From positions 2,294,001-2,358,000 of the forward strand of contig NC_013192.1 of NCBI RefSeq assembly GCF_000023905.1: a DNA stretch of 64,000 nucleotides. Direction: 5' to 3'. This DNA comes from Leptotrichia buccalis C-1013-b (GTDB lineage Bacteria > Fusobacteriota > Fusobacteriia > Fusobacteriales > Leptotrichiaceae). Of the stretch, positions 35,547 through 42,331 are shown piece after piece (position 1 is the first letter of the stretch; every line of letters starts with the position of its first letter). The notes under the pieces were generated by a model that worked only from the letters and a program-made list of their open reading frames with translations, did not search any database and had not been told where the DNA came from. Both the position numbers and the translations under genes were made by a program.

Positions 35547-36668
35547 TTATTTCATTTCATACATAACCGATATATTCTGTGTCAATTTTAACGGTTTTGG
35601 AGTATAGTCAACTGCGGCTCTTCCTGCTGCTTTCAACTTTCTCGCGTCCATACTATTAGTAGAATATGCCTCCATTGAAGGTGATGGTGCCGCCATCGCA
35701 TCATAAGTCACTTCCCAATCCTGATCAATCCTGTCAATCATTTTTTGCTGAAATTCCACATCTTCACTTACAATAATCGGTGCCCCCAGCTTCATCTTAC
35801 TTGAACGTAAAATACTTTCAGCTTTCTGTTTTGACTGATTATAAGCATCGTTATACATTTCTGACTCAATTTTATCCTTATTTGACAAATCAAAATTAAT
35901 TGAACCGTTTATATTTATTTTATTATCGTTTGCAATTGAAATTATTGTATTTAAGTCTTTTATGTTCTTTGTTGTAATCACAAATTCATCTGTTACAAAA
36001 TACACATCTTTTTTGTTTCTTTTATTCTCTGAATAATTTTCTTTAATTCTATAATCACTTAAAATAATATCCTTTTCAGGAATTCCAGCTGAAACTAATT
36101 TTCTTCTTGAAGTATTAAGTTTGTTAAATACTTTATCTAAAGCTCTTTCAACCGTTGTATCATTTTCATTTATACTAAACGCAAAAGAATCTTCATCAAA
36201 ATTTTTCTGAATACTTTGAAGGTTATTTCCATCTTCCAGGTCAATTAATGTAGAAATTTTATTAAAATCTGTATTTTTTATGAGCATTGACATTTGGACA
36301 TCATATGAAGTTGGCTTTTTGTCAGTTTTTTTCACATTTTTATTAGGCACTGTCTTTACATCGAGTATATCTTCATCATCATAATCTATTCCTTTTCTGT
36401 TATAAAAAGCTGTTGTTTCCAAATTTTCTAATGATATTTTCTTAGCTCTTAAATCATTTTTAAACTTTTCCACTTTTTTATTAACTTCATCCGTTGTCTT
36501 ACTTAAATTTTCTCCTTTTTCTTCAATTTTAAAATTAATTCTTGCCAGATCGGGCATAATTTCTCTTTCCGAATTACCTGTAACACTTATTTTTCTCACA
36601 ATATTCTCATTCGCCGCAAATGACAATATATTGACTAAAGAAAAAAGTGCAATTGCTATTCTTTTCAT
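35547..36668 (-). CDS. SIMPL-domain (DUF541) secreted protein, copy 2
   Basis: 373 aa with a signal peptide (KRIAIALFSLVNILSFAA). NIVRKISVTGNSEREIMPDLARINFKI marks the SIMPL domain and AYNQSKQKAESILRSSKMKLG the conserved C-terminal helix. It resembles copy 1 in architecture (both begin with a short leader, S/G-x-A-x-R-E-I, then alternating strands) but has low identity, so the duplication is old. Probably periplasmic or outer-surface. It carries a Met-rich, Asn-rich stretch near residues 325-350 of no known meaning. Confidence 0.85.
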   Translation of the reverse strand: MKRIAIALFSLVNILSFAANENIVRKISVTGNSEREIMPDLARINFKIEEKGENLSKTTDEVNKKVEKFKNDLRAKKISLENLETTAFYNRKGIDYDDEDILDVKTVPNKNVKKTDKKPTSYDVQMSMLIKNTDFNKISTLIDLEDGNNLQSIQKNFDEDSFAFSINENDTTVERALDKVFNKLNTSRRKLVSAGIPEKDIILSDYRIKENYSENKRNKKDVYFVTDEFVITTKNIKDLNTIISIANDNKININGSINFDLSNKDKIESEMYNDAYNQSKQKAESILRSSKMKLGAPIIVSEDVEFQQKMIDRIDQDWEVTYDAMAAPSPSMEAYSTNSMDARKLKAAGRAAVDYTPKPLKLTQNISVMYEMK

Positions 36669-37059
36669 ATCTTTCCTCCATTAACTTTAATTTATTATTT
36701 TTAAATTTTACATCCTTCGTATTAAGTATAGCATACATAAATTAAAAGTAAATGAGAGTTTTTATTTTTATTTCAAAATAAAATTAATCAAAAGAATTAA
36801 AACTTTTTATCCTTAATACCGTTTCTATTTTATAATGCGATTTAGTATTAGATTATTTTATTTAATTTATACTAAACCCCATTTAAATAATGAATTTATT
36901 ACAAACTTTTCCAATAAAGGATAAAACCTAGTATTTCTAAAGAATTAAAATATAATTTTTTTGTTTTAATAAACCGACGGAGCTTTTATTTGTTCAACTA
37001 CGACTGTTTGACGACTATAAGGAGGAGTTTCGGAGTTGGGCAAATAAAAGTCGTAGTCT

Positions 37060-37089
37060 AGCCATAGGTATTGCGTAGCAATCTTGCCA
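37060..37089. repeat. 30-bp hairpin motif, copy B
   Basis: AGCCATAGGTATTGCGTAGC, then AATCTTGCCA, 23 of 30 bases matching 25189-25218. The stem ATTGC-GTA-GCAAT (37070-37082) differs from copy A at one pair (T-A instead of G-C), conserving the fold. Confidence 0.55.
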
Positions 37090-37168
37090 CAATTTTAATT
37101 ATTAGGATAAACCTTTACTGCAAGATAAGGATTTGCGGCAATGAGCAATCCTGCGAAAAAAAAGCAAT

Positions 37169-37197
37169 TTGTATTCCAGATTAAAATATTGTATAAT
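37169..37197 (+). promoter_or_regulatory. Promoter of the small lipoprotein gene
   Basis: TTGTAT (37169-37174) and TATAAT (37192-37197) are separated by 17 bases, leading into the small gene at 37286 with an approx. 80-base leader. Confidence 0.6.
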
Positions 37198-37285
37198 AAA
37201 AATATAAAAAGAACACAAATAGTTAATACATAAAACAGAATAAATATCTGACATAGATATTTAAAACAGAAGGAGATGATATGCA

Positions 37286-37465
37286 ATGTTTAAGAAAATT
37301 TTACTTATGATTATACTTACTGTGGCAATTATAGGATGCAGTGCACGTGATATTGCCCTATGGAAAGAAGCGGAACAGGAGAGAAGAGAAGAAGGTAGAA
37401 GATGTTTTAAGAGGGCTAATGGTGAGTATTACTGCAAGGATAGATACGGAAACAGAGTCTATTAG
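37286..37465 (+). CDS. Small lipoprotein (59 aa)
   Basis: The frame from ATG at 37286 has AAGGAG about ten bases upstream and encodes 59 residues, MFKKILLMIILTVAIIGC then a charged mature part of about 42 residues (SARDIALWKEAEQERREEG and RRCFKRANGEYYCKDRYGN). AIIGC is a lipobox, giving a 17-residue signal peptide. It has two more cysteines (at CFKR and YYCKD) that could form a disulfide. A promoter lies upstream and a terminator follows at 37532-37577, so it is an independent unit. No family is recognised; small lipoproteins of this kind include entericidin-like and stress lipoproteins. Confidence 0.7.
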   Translation: MFKKILLMIILTVAIIGCSARDIALWKEAEQERREEGRRCFKRANGEYYCKDRYGNRVY

Positions 37466-37820
37466 ATACATGTGACATGGAAAAGATAAGATGGATGAAA
37501 ATGGTTTAAAAGCTATGAAATATATACAGAGAGGCAGGGGCTTCCCATACAGGGGAATGTACTCCTGTCTTTTTTTGAGTGAATATTCTATTTCTATGTC
37601 TATCTGATACTATTTCCCATTTAAATAATGAATTTATTACAAACTTTTCTAATTAATAAAGTATATAAACCTAATTTTTCAAGTAATTTAAGATATAATT
37701 TTCACCTTAAAAAATATAAAAGACGAATTACAATCTAAAAAAATAAATTTATATCATTTTTTCAATATTTATGATATTATATAGAGTAAAGAATCAACAA
37801 TAAAAATAACGAGGTGAAAA
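37466..37820. other. Intergenic region downstream of the small lipoprotein
   Basis: This 355-bp stretch holds a terminator (37532-37577), the second copy of the 34-bp direct repeat (37616-37649) and the leader of the PASTA gene with GAGGTG before the ATG at 37821. I see no gene in it. Confidence 0.55.
37532..37577 (+). terminator. Terminator of the small lipoprotein gene
   Basis: GGCAGG pairs with CCTGTC (one G-T pair), with a second short stem CCC/GGG inside, followed by eight T at 37570-37577. Confidence 0.5.
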
Positions 37821-38771
37821 ATGGCCACAAAATATAAATTTAATTATGGTAAATTTTTTAGAACTATTATTGTACTGCTTTGTTTAGTGACGTTGGCAAT
37901 ATTTGGAAAAGATGTTTTTGAGCGTCATTTTTTTAACACTAGGCTTACAGTAATACCAAATGTCGTAAACCTTGATAAAAAGGATGCGATAAAATATCTG
38001 AAGGAGGCTGGACTAAAAGTTAAAGTTATTAACTCCAAGACAGAAAAAGTTCCATTGGACACTGTTTATAATCAGGATCCACGTCCAGGAAAGGAAGTAA
38101 AGGTAAACAGGGTTATTAGAATATGGGTAAACAATGGAGAAGATGTAAAAGTACCTAATATAGTTGGACTGGAACTATTAGAAGCAAGATCTCGGTTAAA
38201 AGGACAGAATATTCAAATTGAAACAATTGATTATTTTCCATCTAACCAAAAATACAACACAATTTTAGGAGTCTATCCAAAACCTGGTACAAAACTTGAA
38301 GTCAATCAAAAGATTTCAATATTAGTGTCTTCACAGCAAATGATAGATCCATCAGTTATGCCAAATATAACTGGACTTGATGTAAATGATGCCAGAGAAT
38401 TGTTAAAACAGATTGGACTTGAAATTGGCTCTGTATCTCAAACAAGTGATCCAACATTACCAGTAAATACAATTATTTCCACAAATCCTGCGGCTGGAAC
38501 GAAAATACAGCGTGGACAAAAAGTATCCGTTGTGGTAAATAGTGGAGCGGCTGTAAGAAAACGAGAAAGATCGACTGAAGAAATTATCAAGCGTTCACAA
38601 CAAAATATAAATGAAAGGGAAATTGAGAGAACTATTGATGACACAATAAATCAAATAGATAGACAAAATAGTAATCCTGGAAATTCTCAGCAACAAGGTG
38701 GCGAACGACGGAATAATGATGATACATCAACTTCTCCACCAGGCGACAGCAATGCTGATGACGATGAGTAA
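37821..38771 (+). CDS. Membrane-anchored PASTA-repeat protein
   Basis: 316 aa: an N-terminal membrane helix (residues about 12-30, FRTIIVLLCLVTLAIFG), three PASTA domains (about 37-108, 109-174 and 178-243; each with a P-N-V/I-x-x-L start and D-x-P-x-x-G-x-x-x turn) and a low-complexity, Asn/Asp/Ser-rich tail rich in acidic residues and prolines (about 255-316). PASTA domains bind peptidoglycan or beta-lactam-like ligands. No kinase domain is present, unlike PrkC/StkP-type proteins. It is followed by rsgA and rpe, a neighbourhood in which many bacteria have the PASTA kinase (prkC-rsgA-rpe), suggesting the kinase domain was lost or replaced. Confidence 0.9.
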   Translation: MATKYKFNYGKFFRTIIVLLCLVTLAIFGKDVFERHFFNTRLTVIPNVVNLDKKDAIKYLKEAGLKVKVINSKTEKVPLDTVYNQDPRPGKEVKVNRVIRIWVNNGEDVKVPNIVGLELLEARSRLKGQNIQIETIDYFPSNQKYNTILGVYPKPGTKLEVNQKISILVSSQQMIDPSVMPNITGLDVNDARELLKQIGLEIGSVSQTSDPTLPVNTIISTNPAAGTKIQRGQKVSVVVNSGAAVRKRERSTEEIIKRSQQNINEREIERTIDDTINQIDRQNSNPGNSQQQGGERRNNDDTSTSPPGDSNADDDE

Positions 38772-38856
38772 GACTTATTATTTACAATGACAAAAAAATT
38801 AGAAAGGAGATGGGAGTTATTTTGAATGTTATTTTGAAATTTCTCCCAAATATTTT

Positions 38857-39750
38857 ATCAAAGGAAAAGTTATTAGAAAAATAAAAGGATTTTACTATGT
38901 TTTAGACGAAAATTCAAAAAATTTGAATGAAGAAAATATTTATGAATGTAAGTTACGTGGAACATTAAAAGTAAAAAATGATAAAATGAACTGTATTATC
39001 GGGGATATTGTAGAATTTGACGAAAAGGAAAAAGTTATTGAAAAAATTGAAAAAAGAAAAAACTTTTTATATCGTCCACTAATTGCAAATATTGATTTTA
39101 TTGGTATTCTATTTGCAATAAAAAGTCCAAATTTTGATTTTACAAATTTTCAGAAAATGCTGTTAAACGCAAATTCTCAAAATATTCCAGCTGTACTCAT
39201 ATTATCTAAAATTGACTTAGTTTCAAAAGAAGAACTGGAGGAATTCTTTAATAAATTTAAACAAATTTTTAAAGAAACAATTTCTATTTTCCCAATTTCA
39301 ACTGAAACGAATACTGGAATTACCGAATTACAGCAATATATAAATAAAAAATCAGTTGTAATTTCAGGACCATCGGGAGCTGGAAAATCCACGCTTATAA
39401 ACACTCTAATTGGCGAAGAAGTACTAGCTACAAATGATGTCAGCCAGAAAACCAAAAAAGGGCGGCATACAACAATAGAAAGCCGATTTTTTATGTCAGC
39501 ACCGCATTCATATATAATAGACACTCCAGGATTTTCAACATTGGACTTTCCAAAACTGGAAGAAAAAAAAGAACTGGAAAAATTATTTCCAGAATTTCTA
39601 GAATTTATCCCTAACTGCAAATTTCGAAACTGTATTCATGTAAATGAGCCAAACTGTGCAATAAAAGAAAATGTGGAAAATAGTAATATTTCGCAAGAAC
39701 GATATGATTTTTATCTATATTCATTACAAAATATAAGATTTAATAAATAA
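38857..39750 (+). CDS. rsgA: Ribosome small subunit-dependent GTPase A, start codon uncertain
   Basis: RsgA (circularly permuted GTPase) helps late 30S maturation. Motifs in order: OB-fold region ending ECKLRGTLK, LSKIDLV (G4), SGPSGAGKST (G1), TTIESRFF (G2-like Thr), DTPGF (G3) and the zinc motif C-x5-C-x-H-x5-C in NCKFRNCIHVNEPNC. The frame is open from 38803; the conserved N-terminal strand GKVIRKIKGFYYVLDE starts at 38863 but there is no ATG, GTG or TTG between the in-frame stop (38800-38802) and TTG at 38923. I place the start at ATC 38857, where homologues have Met; ATT at 38839 is an alternative. The function is secure; the start is not. Confidence 0.85.
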   Translation: MKGKVIRKIKGFYYVLDENSKNLNEENIYECKLRGTLKVKNDKMNCIIGDIVEFDEKEKVIEKIEKRKNFLYRPLIANIDFIGILFAIKSPNFDFTNFQKMLLNANSQNIPAVLILSKIDLVSKEELEEFFNKFKQIFKETISIFPISTETNTGITELQQYINKKSVVISGPSGAGKSTLINTLIGEEVLATNDVSQKTKKGRHTTIESRFFMSAPHSYIIDTPGFSTLDFPKLEEKKELEKLFPEFLEFIPNCKFRNCIHVNEPNCAIKENVENSNISQERYDFYLYSLQNIRFNK

Positions 39751-39783
39751 TTTAAAAATAAAAAATGGAAAGAGTTGATTTTT

Positions 39784-40422
39784 ATGATTAAAGAAAAAAG
39801 GACAATAATCGCACCTTCACTGCTTACTGCAGATTTTAGCAAATTAAAAGAAGAAATTACGGAAGTGGAAAAACTAGGAGCAGAATATCTACATTTGGAT
39901 GTTATGGATGGAAATTTTGTACCAAATATCAGCTTTGGAGCTCCTGTTATTTCATCTTTACGAAAACATAGCAACCTTGTATTTGATGTTCATCTGATGG
40001 TAAACGAACCAGATTACTTAATAGAAGGTTTTGCACAATTTTCAGACATAATCACAGTTCATGCTGAAGCTACAAAACACTTAAACAGAACAATCCAGCT
40101 AATAAAATCTTTTGGAAAAAAAGTAGGAGTTGCATTAAATCCTTCTACTCCACTGGATGTTATAAAATATGATCTGGATAACATTGATATGGTGTTAATT
40201 ATGACAGTAAATCCAGGATTTGGCGGACAGAAGTTCATTCCTGAAATGCTTCAAAAAATAAAAGACTTGAGAAAAATTAATGAAAATATTGATATTGAAG
40301 TGGATGGCGGAATCAATGCTGAAACTGCAAAACTGGTAAAAGAAGCTGGAGCAAATGTGCTAGTTGCAGGTTCATATATTTTTAGCGGAAATTATAAAGA
40401 AAAAATCGAATCTTTAAAATAA
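39784..40422 (+). CDS. rpe: Ribulose-phosphate 3-epimerase
   Basis: The start ATG at 39784 has GGAAAGAG about nine bases upstream; a TTG nine bases earlier is less likely. The 212-aa TIM barrel has the metal ligands and signatures IIAPSLLTADFSKL, LHLDVMDGNFVPNISFG, HLMVNEPDYLI, VNPGFGGQKFI and DIEVDGGINAET. It interconverts ribulose-5-phosphate and xylulose-5-phosphate in the pentose phosphate pathway. It follows rsgA by 33 bp in one operon with the PASTA gene and probably the MarR-like regulator. Confidence 0.97.
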   Translation: MIKEKRTIIAPSLLTADFSKLKEEITEVEKLGAEYLHLDVMDGNFVPNISFGAPVISSLRKHSNLVFDVHLMVNEPDYLIEGFAQFSDIITVHAEATKHLNRTIQLIKSFGKKVGVALNPSTPLDVIKYDLDNIDMVLIMTVNPGFGGQKFIPEMLQKIKDLRKINENIDIEVDGGINAETAKLVKEAGANVLVAGSYIFSGNYKEKIESLK

Positions 40423-40486
40423 TAATTTAAAAAAATAAATAAAGTTATGAAAAAGTCAGAAAGAAAGTAAGAAAGGAACAATTAAA

Positions 40487-41149
40487 ATGTATGAAAAAAT
40501 AGAAACTCTATTAGACAAATTTTACAAAACATATTATAAAATTGAAGAAATAAATTTAAATCAGGTAATTAAATGCTTGACTACATCTGAACTTCATGTT
40601 ATTGAAGCGATTGGGGAAAATGAAATCACAATGAATGAACTGTCTGACAAACTAGGCATTACAATGGGAACAGCCTCAGTCGCCGTAAACAAATTAACCG
40701 ATAAGCAATTTCTGAAGCGTTCCCGGTCGGACGTTGACAGGCGTAAAGTTTTTGTAAAACTGACTTCAAAAGGAAAAGTTGCATTAAACTATCATGGAGA
40801 TTTTCACTCAAATATTCTTGAAAAAATTACAGATGACATTCCATCAAAAAAATTAGAAACATTTATCGAAGTTTTTGAAACTATTGTAAAAAATTTGGAT
40901 AAAGTTAAAAAGGATATTCAGCCTGAATCAATATTAAATTTTGAAAAAGATGATTTGGTACAGGTTTCTTCAATAAAAGGAAGCGTAGCAATCAGAAAAT
41001 ACTTAAATGAAAAAGGCGTTATGATAAAATCTCTTATAAAAATTCTGAATATTGATAAATATTTGATAACTTTGCTTGTGGATGGGGATGAGAAGATACT
41101 AAATATTGAAGATGCAGAAAATATTATGGTTAGAAAAAATGCTCTTTAA
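40487..41149 (+). CDS. MarR-type regulator with C-terminal FeoA/SH3-like domain
   Basis: 220 aa. Residues about 25-130 are a MarR winged helix (LTTSELHVIEAIGENEITMNELSDKLGITMGTASVAVNKLTDK with RSRSDVDRRKVFVKLTSKG as the wing containing the D-x-R motif). The C-terminal 75 residues (LVQVSSIKGSVAIRKYLNEKGVM, then ILNIDKYLITLLVDGDEKILNIEDAENIMV) have the beta pattern and length of a FeoA/SH3-like domain, like that of DtxR-type regulators. So this is a MarR-DNA-binding, metal- or ligand-sensing fusion. It would be autoregulated; targets are unknown. Confidence 0.8.
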   Translation: MYEKIETLLDKFYKTYYKIEEINLNQVIKCLTTSELHVIEAIGENEITMNELSDKLGITMGTASVAVNKLTDKQFLKRSRSDVDRRKVFVKLTSKGKVALNYHGDFHSNILEKITDDIPSKKLETFIEVFETIVKNLDKVKKDIQPESILNFEKDDLVQVSSIKGSVAIRKYLNEKGVMIKSLIKILNIDKYLITLLVDGDEKILNIEDAENIMVRKNAL

Positions 41150-41251
41150 GAAAGTCCACTATTACAAAATCATTGAATAAGATAATAATAAAACAACATA
41201 AGAACAATGACAATTAAATACAGTAACTGTGATAAATTTTTTGATTTTTTA

Positions 41252-41280
41252 TTGACAATTTTATAAAAATAGAGTAGAAT
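41252..41280 (+). promoter_or_regulatory. Strong promoter driving the Abi-linked small RNA
   Basis: Consensus -35 TTGACA (41252-41257), a 17-base spacer, and -10 TAGAAT (41275-41280). Transcription would begin about 41287, only 80 bases before the Abi gene start and directly at the structured RNA. Confidence 0.8.
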
Positions 41281-41286
41281 TAATTA

Positions 41287-41350
41287 TATCAAACCCCCTG
41301 CAGTATTTTAAATAATACAAGGTTAGCATACCTACGCAGGGCTTTTTTTT
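41287..41350 (+). ncRNA. Structured, terminator-ended small RNA upstream of the Abi gene
   Basis: After the promoter, CCCTGC (41296-41301) pairs with GCAGGG (41336-41341), closing a three-way junction with two inner hairpins: GTATT/AATAC (41303-41307 with 41314-41318) and GGT/ACC (41321-41323 with 41330-41332). A C and a run of eight T follow the closing stem (41343-41350), so the transcript looks like a compact RNA of about 60-65 bases ended by its own terminator, with read-through needed for the Abi mRNA. AbiF-type Abi_2 proteins are known to have a partner small RNA just upstream; the position and form here fit. Folding was done by eye. Confidence 0.6.
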
Positions 41351-41366
41351 AGGAGAATTTAAGAAA

Positions 41367-42272
41367 ATGATGGCAAGAGATGAATTTCTGACTTTTAGAG
41401 AACAAGTAAAACTCTTTAAAGATAGAGGAATGATTATTACTGATGAAGAAAAAGCTGAAAAAATATTGCAATTTATAAATTACTATAAACTAAAAGAATG
41501 CTCGTTACCTTATTTTAAAAATGGACAATACACACAAGACATTACTTTTGATGAAATATTAACTAGATTTTATGAAAATAAAAATTTAAGAATCAATTTA
41601 TTAAGATTAACCGAAAAAGTCGAAATTTCATTAAAAACTAAATTTTCTTATTTAATAGGTGAAAAATTTGGAGCTTATGGATACCTAGATTTCTATAAGT
41701 GGGTAGATAAAACAGAATATTGTAGACATTTCCGAGCATTTAAAGAAAAAGATTTTAAAAAAAGAATAGATAGAAGTTTAGGAAATAGTAAAAATGAATT
41801 ACTTGAAACATACAAACAAAATCACAATAAAATACCAATATGGCTAGTAACAGATATTTTGACATTTGGGGAAATATTAGATTTATATAAATTGTTATAT
41901 AAAAAATATCAGAATAAAATAGCTAAAGAGCATAATTTATCTGGAATTATATATTTATCTTGGTTGGAAAATATCAATTTAATTAGAAACTTGTCAGCTC
42001 ATAATTCAAATATTGTAGATATAAAATTTTCCACAAAACCCAAAATATTAGATAAATTTAAAAACAAATTATATTTTGTTAATAGTAAAATATCCAATAG
42101 AATAGGAGTGTCAATTTTAATATTAGAATATTTAATTTTTGTAATTAATTTAAAATACCCAGGTGGAGCTATCAGAAAAAGTTTAAAAAAATTATGCCGT
42201 AACAAAACAGATGAAGAAGCTCAAAAATTAGGTTTTAAAGATTTTGAAATAATTAAAAATTTAAAGATATAA
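41367..42272 (+). CDS. Abi_2 (AbiF/AbiD-like) HEPN protein
   Basis: 301 aa, an Abi_2 family protein. [21 protein letters not shown] and [17 protein letters not shown] are the family's N-terminal motifs, [17 protein letters not shown] the central helix. The catalytic HEPN motif R-x4-H is [10 protein letters not shown], Arg207 to His212 (the family norm is RN-x-C-A-H-H, so the Cys is replaced by Ser). Such proteins are RNases of phage-abortive infection and, in work I recall, are controlled by an adjacent antitoxin RNA and related to the ancestors of Cas13. AGGAG lies 11 bases before the ATG at 41367; a second ATG follows at 41370. Cytoplasmic. Its upstream RNA and promoter form one unit. Confidence 0.85.
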   Translation: MMARDEFLTFREQVKLFKDRGMIITDEEKAEKILQFINYYKLKECSLPYFKNGQYTQDITFDEILTRFYENKNLRINLLRLTEKVEISLKTKFSYLIGEKFGAYGYLDFYKWVDKTEYCRHFRAFKEKDFKKRIDRSLGNSKNELLETYKQNHNKIPIWLVTDILTFGEILDLYKLLYKKYQNKIAKEHNLSGIIYLSWLENINLIRNLSAHNSNIVDIKFSTKPKILDKFKNKLYFVNSKISNRIGVSILILEYLIFVINLKYPGGAIRKSLKKLCRNKTDEEAQKLGFKDFEIIKNLKI

Positions 42273-42303
42273 TCACAGTTATTAATCTAATTGTGATTTT
42301 TTT
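42271..42303 (+). terminator. Terminator after the Abi gene
   Basis: AATCACA (42271-42277) pairs with TGTGATT (42292-42298) followed by seven T to 42303. It overlaps the Abi stop codon, so the stem forms as translation ends. Confidence 0.75.
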
Positions 42304-42331
42304 GATAAAAATAAAATATCAAGGAGGGAAT

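Larger units (their letters stand above)
36669..37285. other. Intergenic region with repeats and a promoter
   Basis: No gene is supported in 36669-37285. The stretch contains one end of a 34-bp direct repeat (36878-36911, copy at 37616-37649), two overlapping inverted repeats at 36983-37057, the 30-bp hairpin motif copy B (37060-37089) and the promoter of the small lipoprotein gene. A frame of 63 codons on the reverse strand over 37095-37286 is a hydrophobic composition artefact. Confidence 0.55.
36878..37649. repeat. 34-bp exact direct repeats flanking the small-lipoprotein segment
   Basis: The 34 bases at 36878-36911 (starting CCCATTTAAATAATG, ending AAACTTTTC) recur exactly at 37616-37649. 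Looser similarity continues for about 60 bases past each copy (both lead to a KATATAATTTT-like stretch). The segment between them (about 700 bp) contains the hairpin motif and the 59-codon lipoprotein gene. The pattern suggests insertion or duplication by homologous recombination. Confidence 0.6.

Noticed and set aside
37095-37286. 63-codon hydrophobic frame on the reverse strand
   Set aside because: It lies over the repeat motif and the promoter of the plus-strand lipoprotein; no start site.
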